A DNA stretch of 48,813 bases, from positions 35,129 through 83,941 of the forward strand of contig QQSB01000005.1 in NCBI GenBank assembly GCA_003602515.1. The letters are read 5' to 3'. The notes under the pieces were generated by a model, which saw only the letters and a list, made by a program, of their open reading frames with translations, was not told where the DNA came from and made no database searches. This document shows positions 24,489 through 32,698 of the stretch, one piece after another (position 1 is the stretch's first letter; every line of letters starts with the position of its first letter). Made by a program: the position numbers and the translations under genes. This DNA is from Candidatus Poseidoniales archaeon. GTDB taxonomy: Archaea; Thermoplasmatota; Poseidoniia; Poseidoniales; Thalassarchaeaceae.

Positions 24489-25091
24489 TTAGTCAGTATA
24501 ATGTATCTGATTGAGGGATTTACAGACCGAAGTAATGATGCCATATTGTTCTTTCAACGGCAATATTTTCTCACTTGGAAGGTGAATGAATAGTACAACC
24601 GGTTGATGAATTTCTGATGAAGCCAGTAGTGAGCGATAGTATGTCTCATTGCAAACAAAACCGCCAGCGTCTTCGTTCCATCTGATTTTTGAATAATCAG
24701 CAAGATAGTTGTCAATGAAACTTCGGGGAACTTTTGTTTCAAGTATTGCATTTCCTTGAGATATGTTTCCTGAAGTCAGTAATCTACCGGAATTATCTGC
24801 AATTTTCATGTGAAAATTATTCCTAGCGTATCTCTCAAGGAGTATTTCATTGGCATTTTCCGAGAATCCTAGATGCAGTACTACACCGATTTTTTCCCCA
24901 CTTTCTATCCTGTCGGATACCTCTCTTGAGCCATTTTCGTCCACTGCAAGTATAGAGGTGCTTATTTTGAAATCAAATACTCCTTCTGCAGAGATTAAAT
25001 CTACAACCTGTTGAGATATATTTCTCTTGAAATTTGAAAATGGCTCAAATCCAGTTAACAGTAACCCCTCGTGCATGGTTTTCGCACTCAC
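24489..25091 (-). CDS. pcp: Pyroglutamyl-peptidase I (cysteine peptidase family C15)
   Basis: This 200-residue cytosolic enzyme removes N-terminal pyroglutamate from peptides. The fold start LLLTGFEPFSNFKRN and the catalytic triad can be placed: Glu86 (ILLERYARNN), Cys147 (GGFVCNETYYRSL) and His170 (VVLFIHLPS). The length is normal for the family. Two starts are possible: GTG 25091 or ATG 25076. A TATA-like ATATTATCATAG (25111-25123) is centred 26 nt upstream of the GTG, which fits a leaderless mRNA, so I keep 25091. Confidence 0.92.
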   Translation of the reverse strand: MSAKTMHEGLLLTGFEPFSNFKRNISQQVVDLISAEGVFDFKISTSILAVDENGSREVSDRIESGEKIGVVLHLGFSENANEILLERYARNNFHMKIADNSGRLLTSGNISQGNAILETKVPRSFIDNYLADYSKIRWNEDAGGFVCNETYYRSLLASSEIHQPVVLFIHLPSEKILPLKEQYGIITSVCKSLNQIHYTD

Positions 25092-25110
25092 TATACGTTG
25101 TTGTCGTTTT

Positions 25111-25123
25111 CTATGATAATATG
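25111..25123 (-). promoter_or_regulatory. TATA-like box for leaderless pcp
   Basis: On the minus strand CATATTATCATAG is centred about 26 nt before GTG 25091, the canonical distance between a TATA box and the start site when the transcript begins at the start codon. There is no Shine-Dalgarno in between. Confidence 0.4.
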
Positions 25124-25161
25124 GTCGGCAAATTCATCCGCTTACAATTATCGCAAACAAT

Positions 25162-25494
25162 GTGGAAGGGGAGTTCGTAGTCAAAGTGGAGGCGGTCGAG
25201 GACGATGGTTTCAGGCCTCTAGGCGTTGTTTCTGCTATTTGGAGCGAACTTAGCGGTGGCGTTGGCCCATGGGGTGCGATCCGTCCACTTTTTGCAGTGG
25301 TACTTTCGCTTGTCCCGTTCCTATTCTTAGGGCAGCATTTCAATCGTCAACACAGGAAGGGGATGGAGTGGTTTCTAATTCAGTTTCCGCTAATTGCGGC
25401 ATTTCTGTGGCCCTTTCTTTTCGTGTGGTCGATAGCCGATGCTTGGTGGGTTTCCAGTGGCATAGTAGCATCTTCAGAGTCGATGAATAACTAG
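25162..25494 (+). CDS. Small two-TM hypothetical membrane protein (110 aa)
   Basis: A cytosolic-like N-terminus (GEFVVKVEAVEDDGF) precedes two hydrophobic hairpin segments, LFAVVLSLVPFLFLG (about 42-56) and FLIQFPLIAAFLWPFLFVWSIADAWW (about 71-96), linked by a charged loop NRQHRKGME. The layout resembles small TM2-like or DUF-type membrane proteins, but no family is recognised. The start is GTG 25162 and no Shine-Dalgarno is evident. The stop TAG interlocks with the TAG of the convergent gene in CTAG (25491-25494). Confidence 0.55.
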   Translation: MEGEFVVKVEAVEDDGFRPLGVVSAIWSELSGGVGPWGAIRPLFAVVLSLVPFLFLGQHFNRQHRKGMEWFLIQFPLIAAFLWPFLFVWSIADAWWVSSGIVASSESMNN

Positions 25495-26012
25495 AAGTCG
25501 TCATCTAGTGAGAGTGGGCTAAAGAGACCCCCTGGAGTTGATACTTCGGAAAGTTGTTTGCGAATTTCGAATTCCCAGTTGCGAAATTCTTGAAGTGCAG
25601 AGACAAATTCCAGTTGACTCTCATTGAGTATTGTTCTGATCAGAGTATCCAAAATATCCATCCTATCCTGATCGACTCTTTCAATTAGCTTCTCGAGTGG
25701 GAATGAATCGATACCGGATATGGTTTCTGACTGTGGAGAGTCACTGGGAAGTGGATTTAGAAGGATTTTTGGCAATTCTTCCCCCTCTTCGGTGGCAGCT
25801 TTCTGTAGAGAATCCAGTACCACTCGAATGTACTTTGATACGACAAGTGCTACTTCTATTATTGGCATACTGAGTTGATTTGTCAAATGGACCATATTCT
25901 CCCTGAGAAATAGGAGTTTATCGTTCGAAGAGGCTTCGGTGCCGGGAACGTTTCTCTCCCCCTCGCTCATGATTGCCTGAGGGGAGGGGGGCAAATGAAT
26001 TGTTGAGTTCAT
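25491..26012 (-). CDS. Hypothetical soluble protein coupled to the TSP3-repeat protein
   Basis: This 173-residue protein is mostly helical in character, with no signal peptide, no TM segment and no Cys. A helical middle (FLRENMVHLTNQLSMPIIEVALVVSKYIRVVLDSL) and a second helical block (LEKLIERVDQDRMDILDTLI) suggest a coiled or bundle fold. It overlaps the end of the giant secreted TSP3 protein by ATGA, so its translation is likely coupled to that gene. Possible roles are a chaperone or export partner for the giant protein, but that is inference from coupling only. An internal ATG (25970) is an alternative start. Confidence 0.55.
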   Translation of the reverse strand: MNSTIHLPPSPQAIMSEGERNVPGTEASSNDKLLFLRENMVHLTNQLSMPIIEVALVVSKYIRVVLDSLQKAATEEGEELPKILLNPLPSDSPQSETISGIDSFPLEKLIERVDQDRMDILDTLIRTILNESQLEFVSALQEFRNWEFEIRKQLSEVSTPGGLFSPLSLDDDF

Positions 26013-29000
26013 GAAGTTCTGTCGTCGTAGCGAATCGGCGAACCGCTATTACCCCTAATTCCATCTAGTAGATCGTCATCTATCTCAAAGAAGTCATTCA
26101 ACCAGTCTCCGTCGGTATCCCAATTTGTTGGATCCGTCCCATCAGCAACCAAGTCTCCGTCGATATCTAGAATCCACCAGCCATATGCATACTCCCCTAG
26201 TCCTGGATTTGGCAAGTGATTCCTATCTCCTGCTAGCCTATTGAATTCATCAGTCCATTCGCCATTGACATGAACTATGTCGTTACTGGAGTTTACATCT
26301 AAGTAGGTCAAGTCATTATCTTGAACTATCAAGGCATAGAGTTGGTCGCCGTCATTGATTTTGTTGATTCGTAAATAGTTGGAAGAGAGTGAGTTCGAAC
26401 CGGAACATGTCCCAAGCAGGGTCTCACGAAGTTGCCACCATTCTTCCACCTCTTCGCCGGAACAATCGAACAATGTTGAAGCCCTAACAATCGAAGGTGA
26501 GGACAGGGTCGCATTGACAACTGCGTAATACTCTTGGAAATTATTGTATGGCACATACTCGCAACTACTGCCCGTGCAGTCCCACTCTCCATCATTGTCT
26601 GCGTCCTGAGTAGCATCGGATGGATCTGTGGGGTCATGAGTAAACCAATTCCAGTCCAAATCTGGTCTTGTAATCACCCCATCTGAGAACTTAATCGGCT
26701 TCCAGTTCTGAGGCGTAACCTCAGTCCACTGCACTTTTATCTTCATGAAGGATGACCAGTTATCGTTAGTCTCATTCCAACCCCTATAATACTCATAGAA
26801 GTCGGGCATCATGTCTCCATCGGTGTCATTATCGAGTGGGTTTGTCCCATACTTGAACATCTCTCTTCCGTCGGATAGACTCATGTCTTGCCTATAGTCA
26901 ACCACCACTCCATCCACAAAAACTGGAGTCATCAGAATGGAGTCGGAGTCTGAATCCGGATCTAGGGGCCCGGTTCCATTGTCATATTCCATTATATTTG
27001 TGAAATAAAGTGAGCTAGCACCATTTCCGAATTGCTTATCCTCTGGAAGAGGGGTGAATACCCGGGAATCCCAGTTCCCTTGGATTGCGGGAGTGTCTAA
27101 TATCTCCCTGTCCAGCCAACCGTCTGCATCTGGGTCATAATCGGCATCTAGGGGGTTTAGGGGGTTTAATGACCAACGGTATGAGTTGACTGGTAATATC
27201 TCTGCATAAATTGAGTAACAGTATTCCCAGCCATCTGGCATTCCGTCCCCATCCGAGTCATCGTGAGTAGGGTCACTGATTCCGATTAGAGATTTGTTGA
27301 AGTTATCTGGGTCTACCTGATTAATTAGACCTACCTTTTCAGAAGAATACAGACTTTTAGAAGAGAACAACGAGTATAGTCGGCCCCATGCAGAGTCATT
27401 TGAGAGGCCTTCCTCTTCGACGAAGGCATTGGCTGCATCGGCACCATAGGAGACTGCTGAAGTCCCATTTGGGACATTTCCTATCTCCAATCTCTTACCA
27501 TACCATCTAGAGTCGTACTCTGCCAGATTATCGAAAGATTCGGAGTCGGAAATCTCCCCATCCCCATTACAATCGAATGAGTCATCGTCAGAATCAAAAT
27601 CTACATCTGAGTCGGTTAGTGGATTCATTGTCCACTGATTTTCCTCTAGATCCCATTCCGAGAACCAGTACTCGTATCCATCGCTCATGCCATCTCTATC
27701 AGTATCCTGATCCTTTGGATCCGTGATTCCAAAGATTGCCTGAAGCATAGGCTTTGCAGGCAAACCAGATTTCCACTCCAAGTATTGCTCCATCCCTAGT
27801 TCTGCTCTACCCTCCTTGCTGAAGAGTATCCTAAACACCCTGTTTTCAAAGGCAGTCTCATCTATTTCTCGCGATTCAACGCCAAATGTTGGTGCTCCCA
27901 TAGGGTAAGATTCTCCATTAATCGGGAGATTTGCTGTAAGATTTAGTTCGACCAAGTCACCGATCCCATCCCCATCCGAGTCGAACCCCCCTTGGTTGGG
28001 GATTAGTGGATTTAGTGTCCATACGCCTGCACTTGAATTCCAAGTAGTGAAAATTACCTCTATTCCATCAAGCAAACCATCTCCATCAGTATCTGGGTTA
28101 TTTGGATCGGCAGAAGTTCCTGTCAAATTGGATTGATCTTCAGTCAAGAAATGGCCAAACGAAAGAGCTGATTCGGCCCCAATCCATGGAGTCTCGAGGA
28201 GAGCCCCGGCTGCATCGGTCAAGTAAAACTGTGGTGATGAAATGGTTGGATCTGATTCGCTAATTCCGCTATCGATTGAATTGTATTCTTCCCAATTTGA
28301 CATCCCGTCCAGGTCTGGATCTCCGAGACCATCCCCTCCATTGACTGGATTGAGTGTCCAATCACTGTCGAAAAGACTCCACCTTGCATGGAAGACCTCC
28401 CATCCATCGGGCATTCCATCGTTATCGGAATCTGAATTCAATGGGTCCGATGAACCGATATCGTCGTTTGGAAGCCCTGACCACAGTGATAGGTAGTATT
28501 CACCGGTTCTTTCTCCGAATGATTTGTCTGCTAGACCCTGCCATGAATGATGCGGCAGAGATGATGTATGGTTATCTGGATACACTGTTCCTGAGGATAA
28601 TGAGTCTGATATCAGAATGTCAGATTTGATGTGATATTCCATCCAATTAACAAATGCTTCTTCTAATTCTATGATCCCATTCTTGTTGACATCGAATCCA
28701 TCTCCATCGGGATTTTCCAATGCATCAGAGCCGTTCATTGGGTTGATTCCTGAATTTGAAGCTGGCCAGTTACATGAATATCGGGCTTCCCAACCATCAG
28801 GAAGTGAATCCGAGTCTGAATCTACAGAATTTGGGTCGGTCGGTACCCAATTCTGTACTGAGTCAGAACTTTCGCCATGTGATATTATCCCAGAAGAAAT
28901 TGACCTATCGAGCAGTCTTTCCCACTCATACTCGCATAGATTGGATAACCCGTCCCCATCAGCATCGCCAGAAGCATCGTCTGGGTTATTGGGGTCCAAT

Positions 29001-31720
29001 GTCCATTCATTCCCCCCTGTGTAGATATCGCCAATCCAACGACGATGTTTGATTTCCCATCCATCGGGCATACCATCCCCATCTGAATCTGGGTTAGTCG
29101 GATCGGTAGGTAGATCGCTGCCGCCACTAGAGCCTGTTCCAGTCCACCCGCCAAGATGCACTTCTTCTGCAGATATTCCTACGTCTGGTTCGCACAGGTA
29201 CTGCTGATTAAGATAGTAGCAATCGAATGATGTTTGGTCGATGAACCACCCCCAATACTCCTCTCCATCAGTTAGTCCGTCCCCATCCGAGTCTGCCACC
29301 CTAGGGTCAGTTCCGTTTTGACCAAAATCTGAGGGAGTGACGAACCTATACTCTTCCAAATTAGTCCACAATCTATCAAAACCATGGCCACTTCCTCCAC
29401 CTATTGACACGCCATCAGCATCATTATCCCTAGATGCATCGAATGGATCAGTAGGATCTAGTCCGTATGCAAACTCCCAGCCATCAGGAATACCATCAAG
29501 ATCAGAATCATGCGAATGCGGATTCATTGGGGCTATGTTCATGAATCTACCTGGCGATACGCCAGCGAAAACCCAGGTTTGCCCTTCTCTATCCAGACTA
29601 GTAAGTGAGGTAACCAGGCCAGGTATATCTGTCTGATTCTGGCGGATATCAAGAACCCCATCGGAGCCCCCTTCTAGGCACCATGTTCCATCTGAGGAGC
29701 CTAGAACTATCATCCCCTCAAGTGGGAGGATGGAATGTACATCATTAGCCCCGGTTAAGAGGCCATCTAGATTGAGCATCCTCTCATTGTCTATGGACTC
29801 CTTAGGTTGCGAAATAAATAGGTCCATTGTGATTAGGTGCAGACCCCCTCCCATCCCTAGCCATACGTCGTCGGAGCCTTGTTCAGAAGTTTCTACGATT
29901 ATGGAGTTGACAGTCGCGGTCTTAGTCGTATCCAGAATATCTGGGCTAACGAATTCGTCAGCGTTATTTCTTGTGAAGACCCACCATGGCATCCCATTGT
30001 TGTCTGAGCCATCGGAAGAATTCCAGGCGATTAGTCCGAAATCGGACCCAATTAGTAAAATTGGGGTTCTTCCGAAGATCTTGGCATGTCCTGCGGAAGT
30101 TGCTGTTGCGTTAGAATTCATCAGCAATGATGAGAGAGACTCTACGAAAATAATCTCGGAGACGGATAGAGATTGTTCAGAGACGGAGAATGTTGTCCTC
30201 CAGGCGCCATCCTTTCCCATTATCAGTATCCCAGGATCAAATGAATCGGAGACAAATGGGAATATAACGGCGGCTTCTCCTAGTTCGTGAGTAGTTAGGG
30301 TATCCATTACCGGTAGCCCATTTTCAAGAATTAAAGTGTGAAGGCCTATGTTTGAACCCAACATTAGGAAATCTATGTTCCCTACAGAATTTCTCTCCAT
30401 TGTGTACAATTCTATCCCTGGGGGAAATTCAAATGAAGAAGAAATTCCCCTGAATGGATCTAGTGCCGTAATCGCATATTTACTTCCTACCAACAACCTC
30501 TCTCTTGGTTGATCGGGAATTATGCTGTGTACGGCAGAATCCACTAGCCTTATCGCTGTTGAATGGTCAAAATTGATGATTGTGTCGGAGTCGGGAGAGA
30601 TCTCGATTCCTCTAACTCCCGGTATTACTCCCGAGTTTTCATCGAAGTCCACCGAGTACTCTTCGAAGTTACTGAATGACTCGCCCCACTGAGATGTCCC
30701 AATTGTAACATCCTCGGTGATAAATCCATCCTCGTCTTTGTCCCACCCATCCGAATCACTGTCAATTATGGCATCGCTAGAATTCAGAGGATCAAGTCCA
30801 TATTGGGCCTCCCACCCATCTGGAATTCCATCTCCCAAAACATCTAGTGTGGCAGGGGCTATTTCATCCCAGAAGAAGTAGTCCGAGTCAGAGAATCTAG
30901 GATCAGTCCCCATCCAACCAGATTCGCCTGTTGGCCTCTCAAACTGTGTCTGGCATGAGTCTTCAGTGAGCCCCTGTATCGAGCCCCAACACCAGAGACC
31001 GTCCCTCTCAGTAATCCAGTCGTCGGGAGAGCCCAGCCAGTATTCCTCTGCGTTGGTGAATCTTTCTCCAATGTCAATCTCTCCATCACTATTGAAGTCA
31101 AATCCATCCCCGCAACCCCAACTGAAGTCTGCTTCACACCTATCAAAATCGATATTAATATCACTGGGGTCTAGAGGATCAAAGTATCGGCATTCCCAGA
31201 AGTTGTTTGGATTCAAAGGGTCGTTTGGGTCTTTCTTGTACAGCCCTCCCAAAGTGCACATGTGTACTTCATATCCATCAGGCAAACCATCACCATCAGT
31301 ATCCGAAGATCTTGGGTCCAGATACTCTCGCAATCCAGATTCGCTTTCCTCTGGTGATTTTCCTGTTAGAGTATTGCGTTCTTCAAAGCAATTATCCAAG
31401 GTATAGGGCCAGCAATATTCTTGCAAGGCAGTTAACCCGTCTCTGTCGTGATCAGTCGAATTATCTGTAGAATCTGATGGATCGAGGCCAGATATGGTGC
31501 CCTGGAAAGATGCAGTCTCAATATCTACAGATTCTCCGAAAATCACCTCAAATAGATCGGGCATTAAGTCCCCATCTTGGTCGGTAACAGGAGATTCTGT
31601 CCCTTCTGCCAAATTAGGGTCAGTGGAAGAAACTGGTGATTGCGGGCGAGTCTGAGAGACGAATGCTAGGCTGGAAAAAATCAACAATGTTACTAGCAAA
31701 GCTGTTTGCTTCCTACGCAT
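26009..31720 (-). CDS. Giant secreted thrombospondin type-3/EF-hand-like repeat protein with embedded propeller-like region
   Basis: This 1903-residue exported protein begins with a basic signal peptide (MRRKQTALLVTLLIFSSLAFVSQT). About 13 Asp-rich calcium-binding repeats of the form DSDGDGMPDGWE follow, grouped in an N-terminal block (to about 370) and a long C-terminal block (from about 735). Many are followed by WTLNPxNPxD and a second DxDxDGxxNxxEY loop, making a larger composite module. Residues about 377-733 lack these repeats and show repeated strand patterns (LLVGSKYAITAL, FLMLGSNIGLHTL, ILLIGSDFGLIAW, MIVLGSSDGTWCL) typical of a beta-propeller. There is no C-terminal TM or sorting signal. 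It is probably a calcium-stabilised adhesin or surface fibre. The ATG 31720 has GAGGTG at the right spacing; the track's TTG start at 31738 is rejected. Confidence 0.85.
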   Translation of the reverse strand: MRRKQTALLVTLLIFSSLAFVSQTRPQSPVSSTDPNLAEGTESPVTDQDGDLMPDLFEVIFGESVDIETASFQGTISGLDPSDSTDNSTDHDRDGLTALQEYCWPYTLDNCFEERNTLTGKSPEESESGLREYLDPRSSDTDGDGLPDGYEVHMCTLGGLYKKDPNDPLNPNNFWECRYFDPLDPSDINIDFDRCEADFSWGCGDGFDFNSDGEIDIGERFTNAEEYWLGSPDDWITERDGLWCWGSIQGLTEDSCQTQFERPTGESGWMGTDPRFSDSDYFFWDEIAPATLDVLGDGIPDGWEAQYGLDPLNSSDAIIDSDSDGWDKDEDGFITEDVTIGTSQWGESFSNFEEYSVDFDENSGVIPGVRGIEISPDSDTIINFDHSTAIRLVDSAVHSIIPDQPRERLLVGSKYAITALDPFRGISSSFEFPPGIELYTMERNSVGNIDFLMLGSNIGLHTLILENGLPVMDTLTTHELGEAAVIFPFVSDSFDPGILIMGKDGAWRTTFSVSEQSLSVSEIIFVESLSSLLMNSNATATSAGHAKIFGRTPILLIGSDFGLIAWNSSDGSDNNGMPWWVFTRNNADEFVSPDILDTTKTATVNSIIVETSEQGSDDVWLGMGGGLHLITMDLFISQPKESIDNERMLNLDGLLTGANDVHSILPLEGMIVLGSSDGTWCLEGGSDGVLDIRQNQTDIPGLVTSLTSLDREGQTWVFAGVSPGRFMNIAPMNPHSHDSDLDGIPDGWEFAYGLDPTDPFDASRDNDADGVSIGGGSGHGFDRLWTNLEEYRFVTPSDFGQNGTDPRVADSDGDGLTDGEEYWGWFIDQTSFDCYYLNQQYLCEPDVGISAEEVHLGGWTGTGSSGGSDLPTDPTNPDSDGDGMPDGWEIKHRRWIGDIYTGGNEWTLDPNNPDDASGDADGDGLSNLCEYEWERLLDRSISSGIISHGESSDSVQNWVPTDPNSVDSDSDSLPDGWEARYSCNWPASNSGINPMNGSDALENPDGDGFDVNKNGIIELEEAFVNWMEYHIKSDILISDSLSSGTVYPDNHTSSLPHHSWQGLADKSFGERTGEYYLSLWSGLPNDDIGSSDPLNSDSDNDGMPDGWEVFHARWSLFDSDWTLNPVNGGDGLGDPDLDGMSNWEEYNSIDSGISESDPTISSPQFYLTDAAGALLETPWIGAESALSFGHFLTEDQSNLTGTSADPNNPDTDGDGLLDGIEVIFTTWNSSAGVWTLNPLIPNQGGFDSDGDGIGDLVELNLTANLPINGESYPMGAPTFGVESREIDETAFENRVFRILFSKEGRAELGMEQYLEWKSGLPAKPMLQAIFGITDPKDQDTDRDGMSDGYEYWFSEWDLEENQWTMNPLTDSDVDFDSDDDSFDCNGDGEISDSESFDNLAEYDSRWYGKRLEIGNVPNGTSAVSYGADAANAFVEEEGLSNDSAWGRLYSLFSSKSLYSSEKVGLINQVDPDNFNKSLIGISDPTHDDSDGDGMPDGWEYCYSIYAEILPVNSYRWSLNPLNPLDADYDPDADGWLDREILDTPAIQGNWDSRVFTPLPEDKQFGNGASSLYFTNIMEYDNGTGPLDPDSDSDSILMTPVFVDGVVVDYRQDMSLSDGREMFKYGTNPLDNDTDGDMMPDFYEYYRGWNETNDNWSSFMKIKVQWTEVTPQNWKPIKFSDGVITRPDLDWNWFTHDPTDPSDATQDADNDGEWDCTGSSCEYVPYNNFQEYYAVVNATLSSPSIVRASTLFDCSGEEVEEWWQLRETLLGTCSGSNSLSSNYLRINKINDGDQLYALIVQDNDLTYLDVNSSNDIVHVNGEWTDEFNRLAGDRNHLPNPGLGEYAYGWWILDIDGDLVADGTDPTNWDTDGDWLNDFFEIDDDLLDGIRGNSGSPIRYDDRTS
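26050..29530 (-). repeat. C-terminal array of Asp-rich TSP3-like repeats inside the giant secreted protein
   Basis: At least ten copies of D(S/T)DxDGxxDGWE-type motifs occur here. On the plus strand they appear as recurrent tccatc(g/a)ggcatnccatc-like stretches. Roughly half are paired with W(T/S)LNP plus a second Asp loop. Spacing between units varies, so the repeat is at protein level rather than exact DNA duplication. Confidence 0.8.
30700..31650 (-). repeat. N-terminal array of Asp-rich TSP3-like repeats of the same protein
   Basis: Motifs DQDGDLMPDLFE, DTDGDGLPDGYE and GDGIPDGWEAQYGLDPLN, plus single Asp loops such as DHDRDGLTALQEY, lie before the propeller-like part. They are the same repeat family as the C-terminal block but more sparsely placed. 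Confidence 0.7.
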
Positions 31721-31824
31721 CTGCCCACCTCTATGCAAAATGCCGGGTTCAGAGATTTATCATGGTGATGGAGCGTCGTTCGGACATATGCTGATACTAA
31801 GGCCTGGGATGAGTTTGATGTTTC

Positions 31825-31848
31825 AAAATAGTAATTATTGACTATTTT
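31825..31848. promoter_or_regulatory. AT-rich 8-bp inverted repeat upstream of the MBL-fold gene
   Basis: AAAATAGT (31825-31832) and ACTATTTT (31841-31848) are perfect inverted repeats separated by 8 nt. They lie in the 171-bp spacer between the divergent TSP3-protein and MBL genes, about 45 nt before ATG 31892. The site could be an operator overlapping a TATA element, or the TATA region of both promoters. Confidence 0.35.
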
Positions 31849-31891
31849 CCATGGATTTGTTGAAAGGGCGTCTGGAACCGCGTGTTACTTG

Positions 31892-32698
31892 ATGGCAATT
31901 GGGATTACGCATTTGGGTTCTGGCAGTCGTGGAAATGCCACCGTTGTCAGTTCCGGTGACTGCAATGTTCTAGTCGACTGTGGTTTCAGCCTCAAACAAA
32001 CTGAGAAGAGGCTTGGAATAGCCGGAATTAACCCCAGTAGTATTGATTCTATTGTGGTTACTCACCATCACAAGGATCACTCTGGATCGGCGCTTAGAGC
32101 ATCAAAGAAGTGGGGCTCGGAACTACACTGCAATCTAGGAACTGCATCGAAGATGGAGTGGGATTTAATGGAAGAATGCGTTACATTTGGCAATCTAGAG
32201 AGAGTTGAGTTCTCGTCAGACCTTAGCATGTTGGCAATTCCCGTCCCTCATGATGATGCGGATAATGTGGCACTAATTGCGAGTGATGGCAATGGGGATC
32301 GTGCTGCAATTGTTACAGATTTGGGAGAAGCCCCTCAAGATCTAATCAAGCATTTAACTGGTTGTAACCACATTTCAATTGAGGCAAACTATGACCACCA
32401 TAGGTTAGTTAGTGGACCTTATCCCGAATCTCTGAAGAGGAGGATATCGGGCAGAGGGGGTCACCTTTCCAATAGACAAGCCGGAGATATACTGCTGGAA
32501 GTTATGCACGATGATTTGGAGAGTATTGTCCTTTGTCACCTTTCAGAGAGAAATAACGCACCTCATTTGGCTGAGAGCGAAGTCCTAATGGCGATTGGAG
32601 ATGAGTTTACAGGAAATATCTCCATTTCTAGGCAACTTGGACCAGAATTTAGTTTTTTGACGGGGCAGTCTAATCCGAATAGTATTGTGGCAGTGTGA
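31892..32698 (+). CDS. Metallo-beta-lactamase-fold hydrolase, YycJ/WalJ-like
   Basis: The protein has 268 residues. The opening THLGSGSRGNATVVSSGDCNVLVDCGFS is typical of the YycJ branch (SGSSGNATYV...LVDAG). The zinc-binding motif THHHKDH is at residues 57-63. Later ligands probably include His in PHDDADN, Asp in AIVTDLGEA and the His of CHLSERNN. YycJ relatives act as 5'-3' DNA exonucleases or other phosphodiesterases, so a nucleic-acid substrate is the best guess. The ORF track begins at TTG 31838; I choose ATG 31892 because the conserved fold begins there. The stop touches that of the convergent STAND gene with no gap. Confidence 0.8.
   Translation: MAIGITHLGSGSRGNATVVSSGDCNVLVDCGFSLKQTEKRLGIAGINPSSIDSIVVTHHHKDHSGSALRASKKWGSELHCNLGTASKMEWDLMEECVTFGNLERVEFSSDLSMLAIPVPHDDADNVALIASDGNGDRAAIVTDLGEAPQDLIKHLTGCNHISIEANYDHHRLVSGPYPESLKRRISGRGGHLSNRQAGDILLEVMHDDLESIVLCHLSERNNAPHLAESEVLMAIGDEFTGNISISRQLGPEFSFLTGQSNPNSIVAV

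Noticed and set aside
29730-30290. 186-aa plus-strand ORF
   Set aside because: It is antisense to the propeller-like part of the TSP3 protein, with no independent features.
26050-31650. CRISPR-like array from the recurrent near-identical DNA stretches
   Set aside because: The repeats are in frame, vary at third positions, have irregular spacing and encode the Asp-rich TSP3 motif.
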